The notes: generated by a model not told the origin, from the letters alone. A stretch of 64,000 nucleotides of DNA from Mesorhizobium temperatum (GCF_002284575.1 NZ_NPKJ01000066.1:213513-277512), one strand, 5' to 3'. Counted from the first letter of the stretch, positions 34,460-45,599 are shown. Program-made: numbers and translations.

Positions 34460-35436
34460 TCCCTCGAGCGTGAACGAACGATGCAGCGCAAGCCGAGATG
34501 GCAGGTCGAGGTATCAACTGGCTGCGACATGCGCGCTGCAGGCCGATATCGCCGACAGTAATTGGGCGCGCATAGATAAGAGCCGCCTTTGGTTACCTTG
34601 CGGGGGATCATGATCTCAGGGGTGTGGGGATCAAAGCTGGCTTCGCGCTGACCACCCCGCGGATTGTCGATCGTACAGCACGGGCTGTCGATCCGGGAGT
34701 GCTCCTGATACCAATCCGTAGTCCACTGCCAGACATTGCCCGCCATATCGTGGAGGCCGAAGCCGTTGGCCGGGAACGAACCGACCGGAGCCGTCCACTC
34801 GTAGCCATCCTCGTTGCGATTTTCATAGGGAAACTCGCCTTGCCAAGTATTGGCCAGATGCTTGCCGCCTGGCGTCAGTTCGTCCCCCCAGACAAATTCG
34901 GCGCCGTCGAGCCCACCGCGGGCTGCGAACTCCCACTCGGCTTCGGTCGGCAGTTCCTTGCCCGCCCATTTCGCATAGGCTTCGGCATCCTCGAACGCAA
35001 CATGGACCACCGGGTGGTCGCCCAGTTTCTTGATGGAACTCGCCGGGCCGCGCGGATGGCGCCAATTGGCGCCGGCTACATACACCCACCAGTTGTAGGA
35101 GTTCCGGATGTCGACTTTCTGAGCCGGCTTCTTGAACATGGCGGACGACGGCACCAGGAGTTCTGGTATCGCTCCGGGGTAGTCTGCGGGATCTGCCGGA
35201 CGCTCGGCGAGCGTGACATAGCCGGTCGCGGCTACGAAACGCTCGAACTCGCGGTTGGTGACGGTGTGGCGATCCATCCAGAAGCCACCCACCTTGACGC
35301 GGTGCGCCGGCGCCTCTTCCGGGTAATGCTCGTTCGAGCCCATCAAAAAAGTGCCGCCGGGAATCCACAGCATCCCTTCGAAAGGCGGCACGCCGTTATT
35401 TCGATCGCGCGTGGTCAGATCAACAGAGTCATTCAC
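34456..35436 (-). CDS. Formylglycine-generating enzyme family protein (sulfatase-modifying factor)
   Basis: A 326-residue FGE-type enzyme. Landmarks in order: WIPGGTFLMGSNEHYPEEAP, DRHTVTNREFERFVAATGY, ELPTEAEWEFAARGG, GLHDMAGNVWQWTTDWY and GGSYLCAPNYCRRYRPAAR, which holds the two active-site cysteines. FGEs oxidise the cysteine of a C-x-P/A-x-R sulfatase motif to formylglycine. Its clients are probably the two sulfatases at 35677 and 39359. The GTG at 35436 overlaps the stop of an upstream 37-codon gene and has an AAAGGG site; longer frames to 35559 lack FGE character. Confidence 0.85.
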   Translation of the reverse strand: MNDSVDLTTRDRNNGVPPFEGMLWIPGGTFLMGSNEHYPEEAPAHRVKVGGFWMDRHTVTNREFERFVAATGYVTLAERPADPADYPGAIPELLVPSSAMFKKPAQKVDIRNSYNWWVYVAGANWRHPRGPASSIKKLGDHPVVHVAFEDAEAYAKWAGKELPTEAEWEFAARGGLDGAEFVWGDELTPGGKHLANTWQGEFPYENRNEDGYEWTAPVGSFPANGFGLHDMAGNVWQWTTDWYQEHSRIDSPCCTIDNPRGGQREASFDPHTPEIMIPRKVTKGGSYLCAPNYCRRYRPAARMSQPVDTSTCHLGLRCIVRSRSRE

Positions 35437-35546
35437 AACACGGCACCCTTTGTGTCGTCCCAGCCAGCGAAGGCGATCATCATCAACGCCATGGCGTTGA
35501 TGATGATCACTGCGTGCTCTGTCATGGCGGTTAGCCACTCCTTCAT
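35433..35546 (-). CDS. Small membrane peptide of 37 residues upstream of the FGE gene
   Basis: An ATG at 35546 with a clear GGGAG ribosome site six bases upstream starts a 37-codon gene: MKEWLTAMTEHAV, then a hydrophobic helix VIIINAMALMMIAFAG, then WDDTKGAVL. Its stop shares four bases (GTGA) with the FGE start. The helix resembles the first helix of the DUF1622 protein at 34115 (EHAV-IIINAMALMMIA against GYAV-LLIDAIALIAIV). It may be a trimmed DUF1622 relative kept as a leader for FGE translation. Confidence 0.6.
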   Translation of the reverse strand: MKEWLTAMTEHAVIIINAMALMMIAFAGWDDTKGAVL

Positions 35547-35676
35547 CACGTTCTCCCAAGTATCTTTTTGTTAGGCCAAACGCGCCAATCGCCCGGCAGT
35601 CAATGCCGGGTGGCGCTGCCCGCCTCCCGGAACCTCATCGGTCGACCGCCGCGGTCCGTACCTTCGCCTCGTCCCC

Positions 35677-37179
35677 CTACCCTCCTTTCGAGGCTTCCGC
35701 CATCTTCGCGATCACCTCGTCGAGGCTGAAGCTCGCCGCCTTCTGCCGTGGCGGAAACTCCTTGAAGGTCGCCAGAAACTCTCCGACGAGGGCCTGTGCG
35801 GGCACGAGCAGGTAGATGTGTCGGAACATCCAATCGTAGTAGGTATTCGACGTGATCTGCGCATGCTCGTACGGATCCAACCGCAGATTGAAGATATATG
35901 GCGCCCGAAGCGTCACGAACGGATCTTGCCAGATCTTGAGTGTGCCCTGGACGCGCTGCTCCATGAACAGGATCTTCCAATTGTCGTAGCGGAGCGCTGC
36001 GACATCGCCATCGTCGGTGAAATAGATGAAAAGCTCGCGGGGGCTCTTCTTCTCCTTTCCTGTGAGGTAAGGCAGCAGGTTGTAGCCGTCGAGATGCACC
36101 TTGAAGGTCTTGTTGCCGATCGTGTGGCCGTTCTTCAGCTTCGCGGCAATGTCGGAGTCGCCGGCCACCGCCAGGATGGTCGGAAACCAGTCCAGGTGGC
36201 TGACGATTTCGTTTGATTCCGAGCCGGCTTTGATCATGCCGGGGAAGCGGACCATGCAGGGCACGCGATAGGCGCCCTCCCAGCTCGAGTTCTTCTCGTT
36301 CCGGAAGGGGGTATTGCCGGCATCCGGCCAGGTGTTCATGTGCGGCCCGTTGTCGGTGCTGTACTGCACGAACGTATTGTCAGCGATACCGAGCTCGTCG
36401 AGGAAGTCGAGCATCTCGCCGATGCACTTGTCGTGGTCGATCATGACGTCGTGGTACTCGGATTGCCAACGGCCGGATTGCCCGCGACTCTCTGGTTTCA
36501 CATGCGTCCAAGCGTGCATGTGCGTCGTGTTGAACCAAACGAAAAACGGCTCGCCGGCGTCGTGGGCCGCCTGGATGAACTTCTTGGCCGCTGCGAGGAA
36601 CTCGTCGTCGCAGGTTTCCATCCGCTTTTTGGTCAGGGCACCGGTGTTCTCGATCTTCTGGCCGCCCTTGCCATCCGCCCAGCAATGCAACACTCCGCGC
36701 GGTCCGAACTTCTTCTTGAAGTTGGGGAAGTCCTCCACATTCGGATAATCGACTTCCTCGGGTTCCTCTTCGGCGTTCAGGTGATACAGATTGCCGAAGA
36801 ACTCGTCGAAGCCGTGCATCGTCGGCAGATGCTCGTCGCGGTCACCGAGGTGGTTCTTACCGAACTGGCCAGTGCGATAGCCCAGCGGCTTAAGCGCTTC
36901 GGCGATGGTGATGTCCTCGGCCTTGAGGCCAAGCTCGGCGCCGGGAAGGCCCACCTTGGTGCAGCCAGTGCGCAGGCCGCACTGGCCGGTGATGAACGAC
37001 GCGCGGCCGGCGGTGCAGCTCTGCTCCGCATAGGAGTCGGTAAAGATCATGCCTTCGTTGGCGATGCGGTCAATGTTGGGCGTCCGGTAGCCCATCATGC
37101 CTTTGGTATAGCAGCTGAGATTCGACTGACCGATGTCGTCTCCCCACATGACCAGAATATTCGGTTTCTTGTCTGCCAT
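35677..37179 (-). CDS. Arylsulfatase (type I, Cys-type)
   Basis: A 500-residue sulfatase of the alkaline-phosphatase fold. Metal ligands open it (NILVMWGDDIGQSN, Asp14-Asp15) and the modification site is C55-T-A-G-R59, which needs conversion to formylglycine. Later ligands are in YSTDNGPHMNTWPDAG and the Lys/His positions around FGKNHLGD and WFNTTHMHAWT. No signal peptide is seen, so it is cytoplasmic unless exported with a partner. It follows the HAD/DUF202 genes and precedes the FGE gene on the same strand. The sulfate ester substrate is unknown. Confidence 0.9.
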   Translation of the reverse strand: MADKKPNILVMWGDDIGQSNLSCYTKGMMGYRTPNIDRIANEGMIFTDSYAEQSCTAGRASFITGQCGLRTGCTKVGLPGAELGLKAEDITIAEALKPLGYRTGQFGKNHLGDRDEHLPTMHGFDEFFGNLYHLNAEEEPEEVDYPNVEDFPNFKKKFGPRGVLHCWADGKGGQKIENTGALTKKRMETCDDEFLAAAKKFIQAAHDAGEPFFVWFNTTHMHAWTHVKPESRGQSGRWQSEYHDVMIDHDKCIGEMLDFLDELGIADNTFVQYSTDNGPHMNTWPDAGNTPFRNEKNSSWEGAYRVPCMVRFPGMIKAGSESNEIVSHLDWFPTILAVAGDSDIAAKLKNGHTIGNKTFKVHLDGYNLLPYLTGKEKKSPRELFIYFTDDGDVAALRYDNWKILFMEQRVQGTLKIWQDPFVTLRAPYIFNLRLDPYEHAQITSNTYYDWMFRHIYLLVPAQALVGEFLATFKEFPPRQKAASFSLDEVIAKMAEASKGG

Positions 37180-37234
37180 TTTCGTCTTCTCCTATGTTTT
37201 CGTGTTGCCACTCGGATGCTGCGCCACCTTGCCT

Positions 37235-37678
37235 TCAGACCAACCGGAACAGCACGGCAATGAAAGTGAAAATGCCGATGAGCAACAGTACGATCGTGAC
37301 GGCAAAGAGCGGCGTCTTGTGCGGGTCCTTGTCCACCCCGGCGAGCTGAGCGAACTGTTTGCTCCACAGATAACGAAGTAGCGATCGGTATTGCCACAGC
37401 GAGACAGCAAGCGCGCCCACGCCGGCGAGGATGAGCGCAAGGCCGAGAACGCGCGGCGCCTGCGGGCGAAGCGCCGGGGCGACGCCTTGCATGTCCTGAA
37501 AACGCTCGAAGAACTGGACGATCGTGAAGCCGAAGCCGATAAGCGAGACGGCCGTTCGCACCCACGACATCAGCGTGCGCTCGACGCTGAGACGCGTACG
37601 CAGCCAAGAGAAATGACTGTCCGATGTCACACGGACTTCAAATCTTGGCGGGTTCTCATCCACGGGCTGGCTCACCAT
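37235..37678 (-). CDS. DUF202-family membrane protein
   Basis: A 147-residue protein. The DUF202 signature is clear: LRTRLSVERTLMSWVRTAVS, then a helix LIGFGFTIVQFF. Two more helices follow (VLGLALILAGVGALAVSL and FAVTIVLLLIGIFTFIAVLF). Small YidH-like membrane proteins with this domain have no known role. It lies 55 bases before the sulfatase start on the same strand and may be cotranscribed with it. Confidence 0.8.
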   Translation of the reverse strand: MVSQPVDENPPRFEVRVTSDSHFSWLRTRLSVERTLMSWVRTAVSLIGFGFTIVQFFERFQDMQGVAPALRPQAPRVLGLALILAGVGALAVSLWQYRSLLRYLWSKQFAQLAGVDKDPHKTPLFAVTIVLLLIGIFTFIAVLFRLV

Positions 37679-37749
37679 TCTGATCCCCCTTGAATTCCCT
37701 ATTCAACGACATTGTTTCAGCGTGCGAGATCGGCCCCAAGGCTTTTTGA

Positions 37750-38163
37750 TCACTCATGATTTGGTCCGAGACGGCCGCTGCTCCACCAGCGCGCGATGCG
37801 CGCCGCCGGCCCCCGGATCAGGAGATAGGGAACGAAGGCGAGAACAATCGCGACGACCACAGCTTCAAACGGATAGAAGGTGCCGAGTTGCATGATTTGA
37901 TAGACAGCATCCAGGATCACGGCGAGCACCATAACCTTGCCCGTCGATCTGACCCCTTCGACAAGGCGCGCGCGGCGCTCGTCAGGCTTTGACAGGACGG
38001 TCCAGAAATAAGGCGAGCGCCCGTCGCGCGCGTCCTTGATGCCGTCGCGTATCCCGAACAAAGTCGCCATCACCGGCTGAAGCAGGAACCGAAGCGCCAG
38101 TGGCCCACTCGGCCGTGCGACGAGGTCTTCCCAAAAACGTTGCAGAATGTCTTCGATTGCCAT
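37750..38163 (-). CDS. Small membrane protein of unknown function
   Basis: A 137-residue protein with two predicted helices (VMVLAVILDAVYQIMQL and AVVVAIVLAFVPYLLI), after an amphipathic N-terminal half (LVARPSGPLALRFLLQPVMA). The conserved look of SGPLALRFLLQPVMATLFGI suggests a family common in rhizobia. No catalytic motif is visible. It sits between the HAD gene and the DUF202 gene on the same strand. Confidence 0.65.
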   Translation of the reverse strand: MAIEDILQRFWEDLVARPSGPLALRFLLQPVMATLFGIRDGIKDARDGRSPYFWTVLSKPDERRARLVEGVRSTGKVMVLAVILDAVYQIMQLGTFYPFEAVVVAIVLAFVPYLLIRGPAARIARWWSSGRLGPNHE

Positions 38164-38255
38164 CCCTGTTCATTCCTCGTGCGAAGACGGTAGCCCACGT
38201 CCGGCTCTGCGCCTCTGGGATGCTTGATCAGATACTCTAACGTCGGTGATTCCGC

Positions 38256-39272
38256 TCATGGCTCGACCTTGGGCTCGACCTTGTGAAGGTTCGGGAAAAT
38301 GGTGTTCCAGTCGTCCTTCATGTCCACGACGGTCCAGCCATTCGCCTCGGCTTCATCAAGCGCCTTGTCGAGAAGGCCGATGGACGATTGCCGGTCATAG
38401 GCCCATTCGCGTTCCGCATCGGTGTGATGAACGATCAGTCCGAAGCGCGCCCCAGACGCGGCCGTCGTCCATTGCAGCATCTGCAGATCGCCGTCGGAAT
38501 TGCCGAATGCCGCGATGGGCCGGCGGCCGATATGCTTCTGGATGGCGACCGGCTTGTCGGCCTCGTTGTCGATGAAGTCGACCTCCGGCAGCTTGACGAG
38601 AACCGGCTTGCCATCACGGATCTCGAATTTCAGCCTGCCGCTGCTGCCGATCACCTGCTCCGGCGGAATGCCGTAGACTTCTTCAGCGAAGACCCGCATG
38701 AACTCGATGCCACCGCCGGAGACGATGAAGGTCTTGAAGCCATTGGCACGGAGATAGGCGAGCAGTTCGAGCATCGGCTGATAGGCCATTTCGCTGTACA
38801 AGCGGCCGGTCTTCGGATGCTTCGCGGTGGCGATCCAGGTGTGGACAACACCCGCAAATTCCTCGGATGTCATCCCCGCATGGGTCGCGACCATGATCTC
38901 AAAAACTGCCGGCTTGCCACCGGCGAGCGCAGCTTTGAGGTCGCCCCTGAGCAGAGAGGAAAAGGGTTCCTTGTCCTTCCACTCGGGATGCTGTGGAGCC
39001 AACGCCTTCACGCGATCGAGTGCGAAAGCAAGCTGGAAGTATATCGGCTCCTCGGACCAGAGCGTGCCGTCATTATCGAATGTCGCGATGCGTTCGGACT
39101 CGGGCACGAAATCGGGAGAGCCTTGCGATGTCACCCGCTCGACGAACGCGACGACGGACTGCTTGGCTTGACCTTCGTTCCAGGATGGAAGTGCATCGGC
39201 AGCGTGTGCATTGGTGGTCGCAGCCAGAGTGCCAGCGAACACAGCAGTCATAAGGCCGTCTTTGATTTTCAT
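38256..39272 (-). CDS. Exported HAD-superfamily phosphatase
   Basis: A 338-residue haloacid-dehalogenase-fold hydrolase. A signal peptide (LMTAVFAGTLAATTNAHA) precedes the mature start LPSWNEGQAKQS. The nucleophile motif is FDNDGTLW (Asp66, acid/base Asp68), motif II is TFIVSGGG, and motif IV is AAFGNSDGDLQML. This suggests a periplasmic phosphomonoesterase of the phosphoserine phosphatase-like group. I start it at ATG 39272, where the signal peptide begins. A truncated second copy fused to FGE sequence lies at 44923. Confidence 0.85.
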   Translation of the reverse strand: MKIKDGLMTAVFAGTLAATTNAHAADALPSWNEGQAKQSVVAFVERVTSQGSPDFVPESERIATFDNDGTLWSEEPIYFQLAFALDRVKALAPQHPEWKDKEPFSSLLRGDLKAALAGGKPAVFEIMVATHAGMTSEEFAGVVHTWIATAKHPKTGRLYSEMAYQPMLELLAYLRANGFKTFIVSGGGIEFMRVFAEEVYGIPPEQVIGSSGRLKFEIRDGKPVLVKLPEVDFIDNEADKPVAIQKHIGRRPIAAFGNSDGDLQMLQWTTAASGARFGLIVHHTDAEREWAYDRQSSIGLLDKALDEAEANGWTVVDMKDDWNTIFPNLHKVEPKVEP

Positions 39273-39358
39273 TGCACTTTCTTCGTTCGCTAGGGCCGCG
39301 CCCGCCATCGAGACGGGCGCATCCTTTGAATGGACTTGGCGTTTTCTTCAGCGCGGCA

Positions 39359-41737
<2,379 letters not shown>

Positions 41738-41793
41738 CGTGATCTCCCCTTTGGCGGCGCCTGCCACTTATCTTTGGAAGGCAGGTGGGTTGC

Positions 41794-41867
41794 CCTTCGT
41801 GAGGTTTGCCTATTGTCGCTTAAGGCGGAAGGTAATTAACGGTAACCTACGGGCAGAATCCGCTCGG
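41794..41867. repeat. 74-base repeat, copy A (upstream of the large sulfatase)
   Basis: This block matches 45308-45381 at about 70 of 74 positions by eye. It starts CCTTCGTGAGGTTTGCC and contains GGAAGGTAATTAACGG and TAACCTACGGGCAG. Copy A lies 57-130 bases before the sulfatase start; copy B lies 71-144 bases before the HAD-FGE chimera start, in the same orientation. Read on the minus strand, its far end encodes the same peptide tail ERILPVGYR and a stop in both copies. It looks like a duplicated promoter segment with the end of a lost upstream gene. Confidence 0.75.
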
Positions 41868-42330
41868 CCGCGCAAAAGTCGGTCGTTGAGGTGAGTCCGG
41901 CTTTCCTCAATGAGCCAAGGAAGAACTCCACGTCCGGCGCCGCCGATGTCATATCTGCTACAGCGCCGGCCGTTGAGCCGACGGTAAAACGACGGCTGGA
42001 CCTTTTCCGTCACACCCTATTTCTGGGCCGCGGGTCTATCGAGGAAGACGAACTCGCTTGGGCTTCCCGTTGTTGAGATCGACGCAGATTTAAGCGACAT
42101 CCTCGACAATCTCGATTTCGCTGCCATCGCGATCGTCGACGCGCGCTACGGCCGCTACACTATCTCCTCTTGCTGCGTGTTCTTCATCAAATCCGGCATT
42201 TTTTTCGAGCCAGGCACGTTGACGCTCAGTCTCGTATCCGCCTTCGCTGAAAATCGCTGCCGCCATCGCAGCGAGCACTCCGCGTGGCGTGGCAGCGTCT
42301 GCCGACAGCTTGGTGTAAATTACATCCGCG
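41868..42330 (-). pseudogene. 3'-end ghost of a TPR-type regulator (paralogue of the gene at 51088)
   Basis: On the minus strand, one frame gives AAIFSEGGYETERQRAWLEK and another, further on, DVEFFLGSLRKAGL. The intact regulator at 51088 ends AAIFGEGGYKIAADREVAWL, then DVEFFLGSLRKAGLGIAD. The order and spacing match, but the frame is broken between them and the first 500 or so codons are missing. This is a decayed last part of a paralogous gene. The 748-base gap 41738-42485 otherwise holds only the repeat at 41794. Confidence 0.75.
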
Positions 42331-42485
42331 GCGCAACGTGAGCATGGCGCTGCAAGCGACAAGGCGCTTCATGTCTGTCGCATGGTGACCCTCTTCTCCG
42401 CAGCGCAGGTGTTGCTGATCGATTCAAAGCCAACCCGATTTTCAATCCATCGATATTGTCCGCAGGCAACTTGAACGCTTTTCTC

Positions 42486-43472
42486 TCAGTCGGCCGCGAC
42501 CTGCCAGGTATCGTCCGGGTTGAAGCGGTCGATGTATTTGACGATCTGCTCGGTGGTTGGGCCGAGGTCGGTCTCGTAGACGACGCCGTGCTGGTTGACG
42601 GCGAAGGTTTTCACGCCGGTTTCGCCGTATTTGGCAGGCCAGGCGATGAGGCCGAAGCCGGCGATCATGTTGCCGTTTATGACGTAGTCGTAGGCGCCGC
42701 CGGCGATATGGTCGCCCTGGCCGGTCAGAATCTTGTACTTGTAGCCGAAATAGCCTTCGCCCTTGGCCGCGTCCTCGAGCTCGGCCTGATCGATATTGCC
42801 ACCGGCCGGACTCTCGCCGTTGATGTCGTCGCTCGGCCAGTAGAGCCCGTCGGTCGCGCCTTCCGAGCTTATCAGTTTCTGCGCGAACTCCTCCACCCCA
42901 TCCTCGTCGCGGTCCTGCGATGAATAGTCCTCCTGCGCGTCGACAAAGGCGCGCATCGTCTCGATCGCGGTGAGCTCGTTCTCGCCGACATACCGGTTCA
43001 CGATCTCTTCGAGCCCGGCATAGGTGTCGAAAGCCCACTTGCCGTCCTCGCCCTTGACGATCGGAAAAGGCAGCGGCCACAGCTTGTCGCCGATCTGCAA
43101 CGTGCGGCGGTCGCCTTCGCCATCGAGGACAAGCTGCTTGGCCACACCCTCCTTGATCGCCGCCAGCGTCTCGTCCGCGTTCTCGTCGGCCTTCAGCTTT
43201 TCCGCATCGAGGCCGAGAAGGGCGGCAACCGCACCGTTGCCGGCGTCGTTCAGCGCCTTCTTGAACGACTCGACAGCCGCCTCCGGCGTGTCGAAGACGG
43301 GCGGCTCGGCGGCGGCCGCAAACGCAGTGATCTCCGGCGCTTGCGGCGCGTCCTGCGCGGATGCCGGCTGCGAGACAGCGATGCCGGCTGCAAGCACCAC
43401 GGCACAGACAGAGCGGAGAACGATCGTATGCAAAAGTCCCGTGTGACGGGTGGTGCTGAACATCTGTATCAT
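42486..43472 (-). CDS. DUF2950-family exported protein
   Basis: A 328-residue protein with a signal peptide (LRSVCAVVLAAGIAVSQPASA). The family pattern follows: PPVFDTPEAAVESFKKAL, GYFGYKYKILTGQGDHI, GGAYDYVINGNMIAGFGLIA and WPAKYGETGVKTFAVNQHG. The role of DUF2950 is unknown; genes for it commonly follow DUF3300 genes, as here, with 20 bases between the two. Both products are envelope proteins. Starts at 43472 or at an inner ATG (43463) are both possible. Confidence 0.85.
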   Translation of the reverse strand: MIQMFSTTRHTGLLHTIVLRSVCAVVLAAGIAVSQPASAQDAPQAPEITAFAAAAEPPVFDTPEAAVESFKKALNDAGNGAVAALLGLDAEKLKADENADETLAAIKEGVAKQLVLDGEGDRRTLQIGDKLWPLPFPIVKGEDGKWAFDTYAGLEEIVNRYVGENELTAIETMRAFVDAQEDYSSQDRDEDGVEEFAQKLISSEGATDGLYWPSDDINGESPAGGNIDQAELEDAAKGEGYFGYKYKILTGQGDHIAGGAYDYVINGNMIAGFGLIAWPAKYGETGVKTFAVNQHGVVYETDLGPTTEQIVKYIDRFNPDDTWQVAAD

Positions 43473-43492
43473 GATCCTGTCCTCCCGTTCCG

Positions 43493-44827
43493 TTAACGCC
43501 GGCGTCCGCCACTGGGGCGCCTGATCTGCTTGTGGCCGCCGCCACGGCTGCCGCCGCCCATCGACTTGTTGCCGCGGTTGGAACTCACCCTCGTCACCTT
43601 GCCGCGATCGACATTGCCGAGCCCCGACGGTTTCTTCGGCCGGTTGTCGACCCTGGCTGCGGGTTTCGGCTTGCCGGCCGGGCGGTTCACCTTGGCCGGC
43701 TTCGCCGCTGGGCGATTGGCGGTAGGCTTGGCCGCAGGTTTCTGGATGTTGGCGGGCTTGGCGGGGCGGGTCACGTTGGCGGGCTTCGCCTTCAGCCCGT
43801 CCAGCGTGCTCTTGCGGATGTCTCTCGTTCCGGCCGTCTTGCCCGGCACCCTGTTGGCGAGTTTGTCGTTCTTCTTGATGTCGCGCGCGCGGTCCCGGAT
43901 GGCGTTGTCGCCATTCTTCTCGATCCGGCTCTTGATGTTGCTCTGGTCGAACTTATTGAACTGGTTGCGATCAATGTTGATCTTGTCGCGGTCGATGTTC
44001 TTCCAGTCGACGTCGTTGAAGTTGATCTTGCCGTTGAAGTCGCGATTGTTGAAGCAATTGTTGCAGTCGATGTTGATGTCGTTGCCGTCCCAGCGACCGC
44101 CCCAGACGCCCCAGTCGTTCCAGTCGACGGCGGCGCCCCAGACCGCGCCCGTCACCATGCCTGCGAAGAAGGTCGCTGTCGGATACCAGTAATAGGGGTA
44201 CGGGTCGGGATAATAGCGGATCGGCTCCCACACGTAATTCGGCTCATAAAACATCTGCGGCGGATATTGCGGGACGTAGATCACTTCAGGGCTCGCCGAC
44301 TTGATGACGAAATTGTCGTTCTCCTTGACCACCTGGATCTTGTCGTCGGTCTTGATGACGCCCTTAGCGACCGCCTCGTCGCGCAGCTGCTGGATGGCAA
44401 CCAGCACGTCCTTCTGCTGGTAGGCAATGGCGTCGCCGAGCGCCTGCGTCCACTCGAGGTCGTCGCTCATCATCTTTACAATGTCCGGATAGTTGAGCAG
44501 CGACACAACCGAGCCGTCCCAGCTCTCCTTCGGCTTCAGGCCCTTGTCCTTCTCGTACCGCTCGAGGAAGCGCGCCGCCTCGACGATCTGCAGCGGATAA
44601 AGCGCAGCCGCGGTGATCACCGCGATCAGCTCGTCCGGGTAGAGTGCGATCCGCGCGACCAGCACCTCCATCTCGTCCGCGCTCAATGGCTCCGGCGCCG
44701 TCACGTCGGCGGACGCGCCAGCCGCCGCGACCTGTTCTTGTGCAAGGGCAGGATGCGCCGAACCAAACCCGGCAAGCAGCAGCGTCAGCGCCGCCGCGCC
44801 GACCTTCAACAAGTCATTGCCCGTCAT
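43493..44827 (-). CDS. DUF3300-family exported protein with low-complexity C-terminus
   Basis: A 444-residue protein with a signal peptide (ALTLLLAGFGSAHPALAQ). The DUF3300 domain (about 50-240) shows LVARIALYPDELIAVITAAA, YPLQIVEAARFLERY and VIYVPQYPPQMFYEP. After it comes an Asn/Asp-rich stretch (INIDCNNCFNNRDFNGKINF, about 245-300) and then a long Lys/Pro/Ala/Arg-rich tail (about 330-444) with repeats of RPAxKPA. The acidic-then-basic low complexity suggests envelope or polymer binding. It is the first gene of the DUF3300-DUF2950 pair. Confidence 0.85.
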   Translation of the reverse strand: MTGNDLLKVGAAALTLLLAGFGSAHPALAQEQVAAAGASADVTAPEPLSADEMEVLVARIALYPDELIAVITAAALYPLQIVEAARFLERYEKDKGLKPKESWDGSVVSLLNYPDIVKMMSDDLEWTQALGDAIAYQQKDVLVAIQQLRDEAVAKGVIKTDDKIQVVKENDNFVIKSASPEVIYVPQYPPQMFYEPNYVWEPIRYYPDPYPYYWYPTATFFAGMVTGAVWGAAVDWNDWGVWGGRWDGNDINIDCNNCFNNRDFNGKINFNDVDWKNIDRDKINIDRNQFNKFDQSNIKSRIEKNGDNAIRDRARDIKKNDKLANRVPGKTAGTRDIRKSTLDGLKAKPANVTRPAKPANIQKPAAKPTANRPAAKPAKVNRPAGKPKPAARVDNRPKKPSGLGNVDRGKVTRVSSNRGNKSMGGGSRGGGHKQIRRPSGGRRR

Positions 44828-44922
44828 GCTTCGATCCTCCCTGTCTGTCTCTGTCCGGGCAGGCTTTGCGCCGGGCCTTTTTAGTAGTGTTTGTCACGTT
44901 CTGCGTGCAATGCAGCGGAAAC

Positions 44923-45237
44923 CTAAATGGCACGGGTAACGTCTCCGTCCTCGCAGAGGTTCCGCCACGGGAATTCGCCCTGCCACGTGTTGGCCATTCG
45001 GCTTCGCCACAGCGTGCCGTCATTGTCGAAGACGGCGACGCGCTCTGCTTCGGGCACGAAGTCTGCCGCGCCTTCCGCAGTCACGCGTTCGACGAAGGCG
45101 ACGATGGACTGCTTGGCCTTTCCGTCATTCCAAGATGGAAGCTGATCGGCGTTCTGCGCGGTGGCAGAGGCAGCGACCCCCAGTAACAGGAGGATGGACA
45201 ACAGGTAGCGCTTCGCGGCGTAGGCAAGATTGGTCAT
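44923..45237 (-). pseudogene. Chimeric remnant: HAD phosphatase head joined to an FGE fragment
   Basis: The 104-residue frame begins like the exported HAD phosphatase at 38256: a signal peptide (SILLLLGVAASATAQ), then LPSWNDGKAKQSIVAFVERV up to VFDNDGTLW. It then switches to FGE-like sequence MANTWQGEFPWRNLCEDG, which matches HLANTWQGEFPYENRNEDG in the enzyme at 34456. The joint falls right after the catalytic DNDGT motif. The frame is open but the fold of either parent is incomplete, so it is probably the scar of a deletion in a duplicated sulfatase cluster. Confidence 0.75.
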
Positions 45238-45307
45238 AGTTTGATGTCTCCTCCAGGTCAGCGCCCCTCGGGAGCGCCATCATCAAACATGCCTTCGACA
45301 AAATCGT

Positions 45308-45381
45308 CCTTCGTGAGGTTTGCCTATTGCCGCTCGGGGCGGAAGGTAATTAACGGTAACCTACGGGCAGAATCCGCTCGG
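45308..45381. repeat. 74-base repeat, copy B (upstream of the HAD-FGE chimera)
   Basis: This is the second copy of the block at 41794-41867, differing at about four positions, all near 45331-45340. It lies 71-144 bases upstream of the chimera start in the same relative position as copy A before the sulfatase. The rest of the gap 45382-45582 shows no gene that I can support. Confidence 0.75.
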
Positions 45382-45582
45382 TTGCATCGAAAGCCGGGGT
45401 GTCTAGGATACGGTCTAGCTCGACGGGACAAATGACCGGTAGGGAGATCCAATTCCCGGTGTCGATATCGCGCAATAGCCTTGGTTGGGTCGGTAAGACG
45501 TTGCGGGTTGTTGGGAACCGCCCGCTACAAGCATGTCAATCCTCGGTCATGGGCAGATACAGCTTCGCCAGCAACAGTCCGA

Positions 45583-45599
45583 CTACGTAACTTACATAG
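45583..45599 (+). promoter_or_regulatory. Palindromic motif CACGTAACTTACAT, copy 2
   Basis: CTACGTAACTTACATAG includes GTAA-C-TTAC and ends 54 bases before the ATG (45653) of a decayed small gene. The intact relative of that gene, at 50419, has the same motif ending 57 bases before its start (50781-50799, minus strand). The conserved distance and orientation support a regulatory role. Confidence 0.55.

Noticed and set aside
43532..44884. A 450-codon Val/Asp/Ala-rich frame on the plus strand
   Set aside because: It is antisense to the DUF3300 gene; its low complexity is the complement of the Lys/Pro-rich tail.
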